Positions 25,001-37,680 of a DNA stretch of 64,000 nt are shown here, in pieces. The stretch's first letter is position 1, and each line of letters opens with the position of its first letter. A model generated the notes under the pieces. It was given only the letters and a program-made list of their open reading frames with translations. It was not told where the DNA came from and did no database searches. The position numbers and the translations under genes were made by a program. Source of the stretch: Daphnia pulex (Eukaryota > Arthropoda > Branchiopoda > Diplostraca > Daphniidae). The stretch covers positions 6,448,001 to 6,512,000 of the forward strand of contig NC_060027.1 in NCBI RefSeq assembly GCF_021134715.1, given 5' to 3'.

Positions 25001-27194
25001 GCTGCTATATACAGCTTTTAGATCTAAACGAACTGTGTGTGTGCAACTCTCACTCTCTCTTTCTCTCTTATTTAGAAGCGTGAGCCCTTTTATTCGCGGC
25101 GCTCGCCAAGTACCTCGACGACCATGGGCGTTGCTGGTTATTAATGGACACTTGCTCGTCCGGCTATCTATATACACACACAAAGCTGTATCCGGTGAAG
25201 AGTACACAGTTGAACGGTAACAGAGTTGTTGGCTTCTCTCTTTCCGATACTGTTCCCCTCTATTAGTGCCACGCGGGGGGGATTATTCACACATTTTTAT
25301 CTTATTCGATCTTATTACTCATTTTTTTTAAATGGAATTAAAAGTCCTTTGGGGGAGGTAAACAAATATTTGTTATTAGGCATGTTAGATCTGTGATAGT
25401 TGTGAAATTAAATCGTCAAAACGAAAGAGAAAAAAAAGATTTGATGTAACTGATGATGACATAGGGTTCGGTCACATCATTAGGGTAATTTCAACATGCA
25501 AAATTTAAAAAAATAGATAATTATAAAAAAAAATGTAATTTTTTTTTATCATATTGCTTGATTTCGACTAACTTAACATAATTGTTAGTTATATAGTTGA
25601 CCCCATCAAGTGAGCAATAGTTCCTAGGGTTAAAAAGGGATATGAAAAAACTCGGCATTTAAATAAGCCTATCATTACCCAATCTGCGCATACCCTCCAA
25701 CTAAACGACAATAAAATCAAGTAAAATTGAATAAATTAGAGATTGGCATGGCAACCAAAGAGAACAACAAATTTAGAGAGAGAGAAAAAATCAATGGCAT
25801 CAACCTATCTTTCCTTTTTTTAAAAAATTAATCTTTATGGCATTCGTGTTATTCTTTCAATATTGCGTTTGTGTGATGTGGAGGGGGAAGTTGGAGATGC
25901 GGTAGAAGATTCTTGGCCGCGACTCTGCCCATCCAGCAGCAGCAATGGAGAATATGGTGGAACTGCTCGGCTATCAGGAGTTCGCCGCTTGAGTGAACTC
26001 GTCACGGATGAATATACACAGCGGTCATCAGCTTCCTCTATGGCTCCTCCCCAAAAGGCCCAAAAGCACATATTCTCGATCGAGTTTTTGATTTTCTTTT
26101 TTCTTTTTTTTCTTGGTCACATGTACACAGATAAGAAGAACATCGATTGAGTATGTGCATACTATGTATGTAGACTTCATCCGGATCTAGACATCATCAT
26201 CTCCCCTCAAACACGACCGCAAACATTTTCTTGTATCTTCCCTAATCTCTTCCTATGGCGCGCGCCTTCAGTCGAAATCTGTTTGACCGAAATGTCGATC
26301 ATGTCAAACGGCAAATATTAGCTGTAACTATATTATTATACGGCATAGACTAGAAAATCAATGACCTATATATATTCCTCCTTATTAATTCGTTGAAATT
26401 AACCAATGATTGATCCCAGCTTCTTATTGGTCAACAGTTATTTCTGCTGCCGGGTTGTATATACATTTCTGATTTGGTGTATTTTCCATCAGCTCTCGTG
26501 TTACGTGTCAGAAACAGCGCCCACACACATCATTAAGGACATTCGCTCGGGAAATCATGTCATAATATTACTTATCCACTGATATAAATTCGAACGGTTT
26601 TACGACAGTAAAGTGATGGCCTATATATGGGGTAGGAGATGTTTAATTCAACATCCTCATTGATTTTCAATGAATTTACACTATATTATAAACAATACAT
26701 CTTATATGAATCAAAGTTACATGAATTTGTGTTGGGTACTGACGTACTAAATTTTCAAAAAATGAAATTCAATAGGAAAAAAAAAATTCCGAAAGAAACA
26801 AAAGTGCCAAAATGAGTAGAAATGCGATTTAACAAGAAGATGAAAAATGAGTCGAGAAAAAAAAATGTAATCAAAAGTTTTTCGGCACGGCGATAACTTG
26901 GCGGTATTTTGTGCCTAATCAAAGCAACCGAGAAGATATTAAAGAATCGATACGTTTGAATGTGAGATCGCACATAAGCTATACACTAAGCCAATAACCT
27001 TTGTTTCTTTTTGAAATATTAACATTATGATACGATATTTGTATTGGTACTTTCGTGACAAATTGGAGGGGGGCAGAAATTATTACTCGTGTATTTAAAA
27101 ATCGAAAGAATCAAAAACTGGGATAGTATAGTAGTAGTAATAATAATATATATAATAGGTGTACGGTTTTGTTTTTTCCTTGTGGACCATTGCA
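19085..27194. other. 8-kb non-coding interval downstream of vnd
   Basis: No open frame here looks like a gene: all are short, lack recognised motifs and are mostly low complexity. The region contains pyrimidine-rich tracts (near 20.37, 22.86 and 25.05 kb), a TGGCG tandem array at 22.49 kb, and the presumed LIN52 promoter just above 19.08 kb. Long gene-free flanks are usual around developmental homeobox genes, so vnd enhancers may lie here. That is inference only. Confidence 0.5.
22491..22514 (+). repeat. Short tandem repeat, unit TGGCG
   Basis: Four perfect and one partial copy of TGGCG follow a degenerate first copy (TAGCG). The flanks hold further CGTG/TGACGTG words. Minisatellite-like; no function assigned. 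Confidence 0.7.
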
Positions 27195-29316
27195 TCACCA
27201 CCAGCGAGACTGTGTCGGCACAAAGGCCAGGGAGTGGGCCTGCATCAAAGGGATGTTTGAGCCGGGAGGAATGTTTGAGCCTGTTGGTAAAGCGGCCATC
27301 GAATGCGTTGCTGCTGCTGCTGCTGCTGCTGTCGGATGCAGATTCTGTTGGTTGGCCGCCAAAGCTGCTGGTTGCAGTTGCATAGCGGCCGGATCAGCGG
27401 CCGCGTTGACTGCTGCCAGCCCATTCAGACCGAATGCGCTGGCCATGTTTAGGCCGGCATTCATATTAAAGGAGATGGCGCTCATGCAAGCAGCTGCCGC
27501 AGCTGCCGAATTAGTCAGCGAGCCTGGGAATTCGTGAGATTGAACAGCGCTGGCGGATTTGTCAGCAGGGCCGGCCATGCTGTAGGCACCGGCACCGCCG
27601 CCACCCCCGTTGGAGGCCATTGAATGACTCAAAGGGGTGGCCATGCAAGTCCGCCCGTTTCTGACCAGAACCGGGACGGCCACTCTGCGGGCCGGTGCCA
27701 TCGACTGATGATGCTGCAGATCCTGGACGTTTTTCTCGTGCCGGGCCCGTTTGGTCTTGTAGCGGTGATTCTGGAACCAGATCTTGACTTGCGTCGGGGT
27801 CAGGTGAATGAGGTTGGCCAAATGCTCCCGTTCGGGGGCCGACAAGTAGCGCTGCTGGCGGAATCGACGCTCCAGTTCGTAAGTTTGAGCTTTGGAGAAG
27901 AGGACGCGTCGCTTGCGTTTCTTATTACTCAGGCCCTGCTGCTGCTGCTGCTGCTGCTGCTGATGGTGGTGGTGGTGGTGGCCATCGGCAGGGTTGTTGG
28001 ATCGGCCGGGCAACTCCTTTCTCCTCAGCAGGGCCTTTCGCTGATGGTCGTCGTCGTCGTTGTCGTCGTCGTCGTCGGCGTCGGCGTCACTTTCGCTGAG
28101 TCCGTCGTCTTGCATGCGGGAGTCGTCGCGCAGATCGTCGCAGCTGCTGTGACTAGCATTGAAAACGTCCAGGTCACTGTCGTCCTCCATTAGGCCGTTG
28201 TTGCAGTCGGTGCTGTCCGGGCAGGCGTCGTCCTGGCGCAAATGCAATGAGTTGTGCTGGCCGTCCGTTTTGCAGGCGTTGCCGTGTCCCTCCTGGATGG
28301 GCGTCGAGCAAGTCGTGTCGGGACTCAGAGGCGTCGTCATTGTGACGTGGTGATGGCTGGCGTTTTTGGCCAGTCGCGATTCCCACCGACTACTGGCTGC
28401 CAGCGAGGAGGCCAGCGACAAGCTTTCGCTGCCGTGTGGGTGGTGATGTGCATGGGCCACTAGCCCGAATGGTCCTAAGCCTAATTCGACCAACAAATGA
28501 CAATTAACATTTGAATGCTGAATCACATTTATTCCTCCCACTCTCTCCCCTAACGAGCTGTTATTAGAAGAGACCAGATTATTAGACATTTGAATCAGAA
28601 AAATAGTAATAATAGTATACACCAGGCATTCAATATAGATTTGATAAAAATAGAGTAAAAAACAAACAAAAATGGAAGTAAAAGAATAAACAGGAGGAAA
28701 AGGAGAACTTACTTAGGTTTCGATTTGCATTGGCTATGGCCGACGTAGGCCAGCGAGCGGCCAGGCTGTAGAGAAGATCCGTCGGATAGCCAATCGAGTA
28801 ATCGGCCGTGTGGTAGCGCGGGAACGAACTGCCGTAAGGTCGCAGTTGATTCTCTTCGACCATTTGAAAAGTGGACGAGAACAAGTGGCTGTTGAGGAAA
28901 CTCGCTTCTATCAAGAAATGAAATCACACATCAATGGACAATTACATTTTATTTGTTTGTTTTTGTTTTTTCCAAAATCTCGTCCAGTTGCTGAAAGATG
29001 AACGAGACGTCTTGGATTCACTGGGAATTTGAACGAAAGCTACGACTACCAACTCACTGAGTATAGACACAACTCACTGCTCAAACAATTAGTCCCACTT
29101 GTTTCAAATCAAATAACTACAATAATGCTCTTTTTATAAGTGAGGAGCCAAAAGATTTGAAAATACAATTTTGAAAAATGGCATACCATTTGCGGGCGAT
29201 GATGAAATCGTTTCTGTTGAGGAGCTGGCCGCTTTGACGTTAGGTAAATCGAGAATGTCTTTGACGGTGAAACCCGATGGTTTCGATCCCCCAACGCCCG
29301 TCTTCAAGTCCGTCAT
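27195..29316 (-). CDS. vnd: vnd / Nkx2.2 NK2-class homeobox transcription factor
   Basis: Three exons, 29316-29187, 28907-28713 and 28480-27195, encode 536 aa with consistent phases. An N-terminal TN/eh1-type motif, [11 protein letters not shown] (about 15-25), is the Groucho-binding repression element of NK2 proteins. The homeodomain (about 295-355, plus-strand 27.74-27.92 kb) has the NK2-specific Tyr in [11 protein letters not shown] and starts [20 protein letters not shown], closest to vnd/Nkx2.2 and not scarecrow/Nkx2.1. The NK2-SD follows as [12 protein letters not shown]. Between are Asp-rich (DADADDDDD), His-rich and Gln-rich runs, and Ala-rich runs follow. The C-terminus ends SRWW. 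The protein specifies ventral neural fate in arthropods. The first in-frame ATG (MTDLKTG) resembles the Nkx2.2 start. The gene stands alone in about 16 kb of non-coding DNA. Confidence 0.94.
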
Positions 29317-32300
29317 CCTAATGGCACATTCGTTTCCATTAAATTTCGTTTGGAAAATCAAGCCTCATAACTTAACTATTGCTTGATTGAACCGTCACAT
29401 CAAATGACATTCAAGTGCTTGAATGAAGCATTTTGAATGCATTATTAGTATGGAAACGTTGTGAAATAACGTCGTAATAAAAATCTGAATGTGGTGTATG
29501 AGCTTACTTTTTGGGTCCTTCACTTTTTGAAAGCACCATGGAATCAGCTAAAGAAGTTATCATCGTTTAGGCCAGCACGCCGTCAACGAAATCACTGCTA
29601 GCGGTTCTACACGTCTGCTGGATTCACTTTGTTGTATATATCCTCACTGAAGGGGAAAGAGTAGTTCCATGGCGTCAATATAATCTCTGTCCACTTGTGT
29701 AATATCGAACAAACTATATGCACAGCTTTGTGCACCGCAGACTTCTTGGCACTTCACGATATCAAGCCCCGAAAAATGTGACCAACTGGGAGAATGAAAG
29801 AGGGACCTTGTGTCGGACAAGTTTGGCCGTTGTTTAGTTAAACGAACGAGCAGCTTGGCTCCATCCAAAGTGACGAGTATATCGGCGCGTGCGTCCGGTG
29901 ATGCTCTGCTGCGTCTCGTTTCCACTCGTATCGGATACCGAAAGAAATTCAACATTCGCTACTCTCAAGAGTGCAACCAAGACTCGAGCGACTCTTTAGA
30001 CAGAGTTCGATGGTGGGCGGAGTCACACCCCAGAAAGGGGCTGGACTATTTCATCTAGCCTGGCCCAGCCCACGCCCTATATGTAATAAGGCTAACTCTA
30101 TCTCCGAAATAGTAGTCTATACTAAACATACTTATATAGTGGAATTAGAATTACGCAAACCGTTGACCACATTACTACAGGCCGTGCTGTTATATAATCA
30201 TTCATAGCATAACGACACACAACTTTTTGATTTTTGTACCGCTCAACTGGTTTTGCCTAAGAGTTATTTGTTATTTTCAATTCAAAATAAAAGGGTTCAA
30301 TTTGATTCAATTTGTGGTCAAGAGAGAACTAGAAACTATTTGAACACGTCGTTCAGTGTAAGTTGAATACGGAATGATTATTAGCGTCTAGCGTTGTATA
30401 TTTCTCTGCGGCTTATTCAAGAGTCAATTACGTGAAAATGGATAAGGCATCACATTGGTGGAGGCCGCTGGATCGGGGAGGGAGTCCACTGCTTGGCACC
30501 GCAGCAGAGGAGGAGCTTGTGAAAGAGAAAGCCACTAGAAACGACGACCAGCAACCACCACCACTGCTCGATCGATTAGAGGCACTCAAAGTTTCAGAAA
30601 CCGACTATACATACGGTACTATTGTGCGATAACCCGTAGCTAGCTGCTACACAGAATGGACGTCGCGTGCAGTCAGTCCATTCGTCCATTGTGTCTGTAG
30701 TTGTTTTCTTAGTCGTCCTCATCCACTTTGAGCTTCCACAATGGGCAACACCGTTAAACCTAAATACACTGCAGAATGATGAAATCTCAAGTCAAAATGT
30801 CATGAAAATATTTCTCAAGTTCAACAACATTCATCGAAAGGGCTTTTATAGTGGGAACAACATAAAGCACTCGAAAGCTGAAATGAAACTTCATGTCTTT
30901 GCATTCCATTAGCATCAGAAATTCACAATCATTAGCGTTTCAATTCAACACATTGAATTAAAATTTAAAAAAGATGCAACTAACACAATAATCTGTTTCA
31001 CGAATATTTGAAAAATGTTCAAGATCTCGGTGGTAGTTTGGATGGGTCAAAAGTGAGGTGCATGATATTCTCTCTTGAGGTGGATTATTATGACAAAAAC
31101 GGGCAAAGAATAACGCGATTCGGTGAAATCTACGACATCCTCGGCTCGTCAACTTATTTCCGTCTCGCACGTAGATATTCTGGCATAGTATTTCTATTTG
31201 ATTCAGTTTCTGAACCGAGCTCAACAGGCTCTGGGCTCTTTTCTGAGCTAAGGTGCTTATTAAAAGTAGCATGTCGTCTATAGGGTCTTGGTCCATTCTG
31301 AAGAGCCCGAAAGCCCTTTCAAAGATGTCCGAGCACGTTTTCAAATTAACGCTTTCGTCGACAACAACAGCAACACCTTTTCATAGTTTGGTTTGCGGAG
31401 CTTCTCGACATTTATTCTTCCAGACGGAAAGTTCACCACGATGCAAACTATACACACTTATTGGATACAGCAGCAGCAGCAGCAGCAGCAGTTTAAGTAC
31501 TTGTCTATATGTAGGTGTCCGACTCCAGCGGCATCAGCTATATCTCAAGGCGAAGGGCTGTAGTATGCAAGCGTTTCTGACGTTCGCAGGACCTTATTTC
31601 CTTATTTAAATGAAATAAGGCAAGTTATTGGCTGGCATATCAAGTCAACGAATTGAAACACGTTTACCGTCGCATTTCGCTGCTGCGTACTTATACCTAA
31701 TGGAGCTGCAATCTGCATGCTATCATCACGATGCGACCACCTATAACCTGCCAATGGGGTAAAGGTTTTTTAAAATAAAATGAAAAAACATGGCGCTATT
31801 TCTGATTCGAATTTTTTAATTATTTTCTCCCATCATGCAGCACTCCACTCAGAAAACAAGGAGAGAAAAAAAAAGGAAAGGGAATCTTAATAACCAGTTG
31901 AAAATTGACGTTTATTTAGGATAGGGTAAATAATAATACAAAAATTGATCATCGGATCAGAATTGGCAATTGGAGAGCTATAATAACGATTTAACGAAGC
32001 TTTTTATTTGAAGGCCTTTTCGTGGCGATAGGTTATATTAACTCGTGTGATAATATTATAGGTATTTATTGTTTGTCAAGGCATCTTACAGACGATACAT
32101 TGTAAACAAGTCATTGAATTCCAGTAGGAACATTCAAATTATATTGGGAGCGAACCTACACTTTAATAGCAGGATAAACATACAAGAAACTAAAGGAGAC
32201 GTTGGGATAAAATTCGCCAGTAAGAAAAAATGACCAAAAACAAAACAACGAAAACAACAAAAATGAGGTTCGAAAATGTAGTCGTAATTTTAACATGTCG

Positions 32301-35211
32301 TCATTTGATGTAAATTTGCTCTCTATTATAGGCCTATCAATCGTTCCTGAAGCTATTAATTTATTTTATAACCAATTTTTAAATGTACACACAGCGCTCA
32401 AATTCTCCAGTTTGTTTAACATTAGTAGGTAGCAATTTTAAAGAAGAAAAAGCAAATCAGAATCGGCATTAAAAAAAAAAGGATTTGTAGCTCATTCACG
32501 GCAGTTCACGATACGGTTCGTATTACTGCTACATCTGATGTCACCTTTTAATATATTAACTGTTAACAATAATTAGGCCGTTTCATCATCTGCGTATATA
32601 AAAGTCCTGCGATTACAAGTTTTCAAGTTCAAGTCTATATTATTGCAGTTGTTAACAGCCGTTGTTATCAATGGTAAACACGAGGGTAAACACATTCAAT
32701 TAATTTGACGGAGAAAAAAGTGTCAATTTCTAAAAACTAACGCAGCAGCATTTTTGTCATTTCGATAGTTAATTTGTGCCTTTATGAAGAATACCTGGAA
32801 TCTCTTGACTATAGTGGCAAAGCCAACTGAAATATAGACGTTGGATTCTTCTATTTTTTTTTCCGGAAGTCGATTTCCTCTTTTATTATAATCCTCCAAA
32901 TTCGCCTTGCCTTTATGTCTCGTTTCTGAATATTGACCCCTCGGGTGTATCGCAGCGACGAGATTTAAAGGTGACAAGGCTGTCAAACTATAGAACCCCG
33001 CTGTTGTGTGTTTGGGGCCAACTGTGTTCAGTCGGTAAGCTTTTGTACGAGCTCAAGCGGGTGGAAAATGGATGGATTTAGCCCTTGCTTGGTCGCTATT
33101 TATTGGACTACAAGGGAGATGGGAACGTTTTCTACGAATGACCCACTTAACTACGAGCCAACGCTTTCCTTTCCTTCCAGTCCTCACCTTTTTTTCTCGA
33201 CTGCAAATCTCTCATCCTCGAGCTAGTCGATCACTCCTGCTGCTGTTGCTCATGTGAGCACCACCATTTACCTTATCCGGTTTCTCACTCCCCTAGCCAC
33301 CCTCTTCCTCTATCGGCAATATCGGCACACGGGGAGAGATTTCCAAAGCAGAAGCGACAAGGGCGTAGACACTCAATGGTTGACAGCCGATAGGCCTACC
33401 GCTTATAGATGTAGCTATACACCTACATACCTCCGCGAAAAGTATGGCTTGTGCACACCTACAACATATCATGTATAGTTGAGGAGCACAACCCTATGTC
33501 AAATCGGTCGTGCCACATTTCAATTTTTAGTGGGTAATAGACTGTACCGATGCTAATCTCATAATCAAATGCTAAGTAATACGCCCATCGTGATTACAAA
33601 GGGTTTAGAACATCCTATATATTTGGTCCTGTTTGACGATTGAGAATAGTATTCATCAAAAATAGTGATTTTAAAGAATAGAATTTCAAACACTACGAGT
33701 TGCATCATTACAAATTAATTTAGCAATAGATTTCAGTTTGGGAAATAATCATTTTTGATACTTACTGCAGTATCCAAATTAAACAATTAATCTGGGTTTA
33801 TTGAAATGCTTTTTTTTTAATTGAATCAGTAATAACTCGACGATTTCGCCATCTAGGGTGCAATATTCGAGTCATTTTTTATGTACTATGTTAAACGGTT
33901 TAATGGATAGCGGCCGATGACGCGCAGCGCAGATGGGTTGCTCATGTGTAAAATAATATCTAACCAATCGCAACGTTGTTAAACTGCCAAAAAAATTTCG
34001 AATTGAATATGATACGTACCCTAGAAGTCGTTGCTTGAGTGTTAACTGCTCTATCATAAAAAAACAGAACTGATAAATGATAATCAGCAAAAAGCCAAAT
34101 TTAATATTGATGATTCCTGTTAAAAAAAAATCTTTATCGGGATTAGTCTAATCGTGATCCCCACATTTCTACTGCCGCTGGTGTCTAACGTTTATTTTTT
34201 AGAAAAGAACTAGGCAACTAGCGTTCTGTAAACTCTATGGAGTAGCTTATTTCGTTACAGCCAACGACAACATTGCATTTGATATAGATTTACATCTCTA
34301 AATTTGCACAGACCGCGAAATTTGATTTTAAAAAGAGATCCGCCTAAAATCGACTATTCGATTTATTTCTATATGGTTAATTCAGAATTTTAGCTCAATT
34401 CTACCATTTTGGTAAATCCGATTTTTTTTTAGTTAAGTAAAAGTGTAGATAATAGATTGTCAGTCAATTCATCTCTTTTAAACGTGTACAGACATATACA
34501 GGTAATCTGTGAGTAATACAATACATATTCAGAATCACTTTGACAGCTGAAACCAACAACGCCGGACAGGAAAGATTTACTTGAAGTAAGGCTAAGCGAT
34601 AAACTAAGGCGATAGTGTTTTCTCTGTTGATTCTTTTCTGCAGCAAAGTAGCTTGACGTGTCAAGGAAAACAAGCTTTAGACGGATCTTTTCAACCTAAA
34701 AGGTTCTTCTCGTGTATTATAGTTATCTGCTTTCAAAATCTAAAACAACTTGTGATCACGGTTCAACCACTTCCAGTTGTCTGACACAAAAAGTTCAAGG
34801 AAACAAAATAAACATTTAGAAGCGATTACTAAGTCAAATTGATACACCATAAGATTATTTACCGCCCCAAATTATTCCATTCATTAACAGAAATACTACA
34901 TTGTATTATTGCGGCCAATTAATGCTGATACAATTTTTTTCAAAACAGCGTTCAGTGCGTTCACCCCCTTCAAGCCAAGGCAAAAAATTTATATTTGAGA
35001 TTGTAGGGAACTGATTTTTTCCTAATTTCATTGAATCTTTTATGGCAAGTTTTAGTGACAGGAAGTAGCAATCTCAACAAATATTTTTTTGCTAAATTTC
35101 AGTTTGCTAAACATTTTTGTTTTCTTTTTTAAATATGCCATCTTTAAATCTTGAATTATATTTAACTCAGGCTTTAAACGATACATTTACATTTTTGATC
35201 AGCTCGATTGT
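29317..35211. other. 6-kb non-coding interval upstream of vnd
   Basis: This holds the vnd promoter and probably enhancers; the distal end near 35.2 kb is the RFC4 3' flank. Open frames at 29.64-29.96, 30.43-30.63 and 30.96-31.61 kb have no recognised motif and are not called. A (CAG)8 tract lies at 31468-31491. Nothing else stands out by eye. Confidence 0.5.
31468..31491 (+). repeat. (CAG)8 microsatellite
   Basis: Eight perfect CAG units in non-coding DNA upstream of vnd. It could be a polymorphic marker. No coding role is seen. Confidence 0.85.
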
Positions 35212-35217
35212 TTTATT
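35212..35217 (-). terminator. Probable RFC4 polyadenylation signal
   Basis: AATAAA on the minus strand about 60 bases past the RFC4 stop codon, which is a normal spacing. Confidence 0.55.
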
Positions 35218-35277
35218 ACTTGATAGCGAGTTGCTATAAGAAATGTATTCCAATAGAAGAAATAGAATTACAAAGAA

Positions 35278-37297
35278 CTATTGGAACGAATTCATGATGG
35301 TACAGCTAAGATCTAACAACTGAAGTTGTTCATCAGCTCCTTCCGCCAAACGGTGATCACAAATCTAATCAATAGAAAATACGATTGAAAAAATTGAGTT
35401 AAACTAAACGCGACAAGCCTATAGAAATTAGCACCGGTAATCGTAACAAAAACTTTTGAATGAACTTTATACCGCCAGCTTTTCGCATATCACGTTCTTC
35501 TGCTTGGATGAAAGTTCTGTGGAAAAGACGATTCGTTCATGCAGTTGGTTAAGAAGCTGGGAAACCGAAAATCCCTCAGCCGAAAAATTGTTGATAAATG
35601 ACTGCATTGCATCATATGATCCGGAAGTACATTTTTCAAGCAGGCCTTCAATCCAACAACTTGGCACTCTCTTCAATAAAAACATAAAATATTCTTTAAA
35701 TGAGATGGTTAGTAAAATATGATTTTAGTACAACTAGTAATTCGAACGATTTATATAGTTTTTTGGCATAAAAAGGCGCATAAAAACCTATATTATAGTA
35801 TACAAGGAATTTGAACATCCATCGAAACACAATAATCAACGTATAACTCCGATAGGAAATAATACTTCCATCTACTACGTTTCCAACTTCACAAAGTAAT
35901 AAATAAAACAATTATTTAAAAAACTTACCCCTGTAATTTCATAGATGTCTTCAATGGTAGGGCATGCTTCAGAATTCAAATTGGCGATAGATTGAAGAAA
36001 AGTAATCGCCCTTCGAAGATCCCCTTCGGATGCTAACAAAAAATGAACCAGATATGTTAACCGATAAAAATGTATAGTGGAAGGATATATGTGTGTATGT
36101 ACCTTCGATTAAACTTTCCAAAACTTCTTCTGAGCATGACATATTTTCAGCAATACATATATGTTCTAGTCTTTTGACCAAAATTTCGCGAGCTGATTTT
36201 TCAATAAATCCAACTTTTACATGTTTACACTAGTCACAACATTTAACAAATATCTTACGGAGTGGTTTAAATCTAAACTTGGAGCATCTTGACGTTAAGG
36301 GCTCTATGATGCGGCTTACGTAGTTACAAATCAGGCAAAACCGAGTCGATTTCGTCTCCTAGAGAAATTATCACGTTTATGGGAAACCTTAAATATAAAT
36401 TGCTGTAGAATTTATTTTGAAATATTACCTTCTCCATGGTTCGGCGGAGAGCCGCTTGTGCAGCACCTATCAGAGTTAAACAATGTCAATTTGAATTTTT
36501 ATATGCCAATAATTCCTAGATACTAAATGAAATGCTATCATGGAAAATGGTAAATTTAGTTATTGGCTACACAATTAAACACTATAATAATTTGTAAAAA
36601 AGTTTTTTTTTAACCACCTGTCATAGAATCTGCTTCATCCAAAATCACAATTTTGAAAGGAGGGCATTGTTTTCCACTGTACAAATATAATTAGTTAAAT
36701 ACAACAAAATATAGTGTGCTACGATTTCTTAAAAAAAAAGGTTTCAAAACTTACTCAGGTCTAACTGAGCTAACAGTTCTTTGAGAGAAAATCTTGACTT
36801 TTTCTCTTACAACTTGGATACCTCGTTCATCTGATGCATTCAATTCCAAAACCCTAGATCAAAAACATTAGCTTGTGCAATAAGATCTCTTCTGTGAAAC
36901 AAAACATTACATAGGTTGGAAGAAAAACAATTTACCTATCCTTGTAAATATCACCAAAAAGATCTCGGGCAGCTGCTAAAATGGTGCTGGTTTTACCAGT
37001 ACCAGGTGGACCATAGAAAAGCAGATTTGGAAGGTCAGCTCCTTGGAGTGATTTTTGAAGTACTGCAACTACTTCTTCCTGATATGAAACTTCATCAATC
37101 GTTCGAGGACGGCTGGAGTATGACAAATGATTAAAAAACTGTTTCACATATTATAAAATAAAATTCAAGTTTGTTTACTATTTCTCGACCCAAGGTATTA
37201 AAGAATGCTTTTTTTCTTCAACATTTCCAGGAAGTAATGGCACTCCACTTCCCTTAGACTGATTAGAGAGCTTTCCAGTTTTTAAAAATGAATCCAT
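35278..37297 (-). CDS. RFC4: Replication factor C subunit 4 (clamp loader AAA+ ATPase)
   Basis: Ten exons are 37297-37179, 37112-36936, 36853-36755, 36676-36618, 36466-36429, 36358-36259, 36213-36103, 36032-35929, 35670-35473 and 35364-35278. They encode 363 aa, the same length as human RFC4. Walker A GPPGTGKT is at 74-81 and Walker B VILDEAD at 142-148. The SRC motif that supplies the arginine finger is at 187-189. [20 protein letters not shown] and RRTME are also present. The C-terminal collar ends in [17 protein letters not shown] loads PCNA on primed DNA and also serves in the alternative loaders. VPWVEKYRP-type and [11 protein letters not shown] signatures favour RFC4 over RFC2 or RFC5. 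After FKPL the sequence ([10 protein letters not shown]) differs from the usual SDKIQ-type linker, so that acceptor (36214) is the least certain. Confidence 0.95.
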
Positions 37298-37680
37298 TTA
37301 AGCAATTCTTGTCATTAACAGACTACGAAAAATTTGAAGTAGAGACTGCGATCTTTTTATCTCGCGCACCAGAGATGCTTTAGCTTGTCGCTAGGGGCAG
37401 GTCGAACGATTTTGAAAAAAAGCAGCTCTATTAATTTTGTATGTCTATGATAGCTCTCCCCGATATTCCGGTAATTATTATTTGTAATCTATTATTATAT
37501 AACGGAATTCGATGGTTTGATAAATAAATGTTACCCCCCATTTCCTCTACATTTCTTTGCTGGTTCTTGACTTCTTGTTGTGGCTTGTAGGTATTGTGCA
37601 ATGCTGTGTTGTTGTTGTTCCACTTCGCGGGTCTTTAACTCATACAGCGTTGAATGATTACTATTACTGCTATTACTAGA
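37298..37680. other. RFC4 5' flank
   Basis: Probable promoter and 5' UTR of RFC4. No specific element is identified. Confidence 0.4.

Noticed and set aside
27624-28193. 189-codon plus-strand frame opposite vnd
   Set aside because: It is antisense to the vnd homeobox exon and consists of Val/Leu runs produced by the CAG/GAC repeats on the coding strand.
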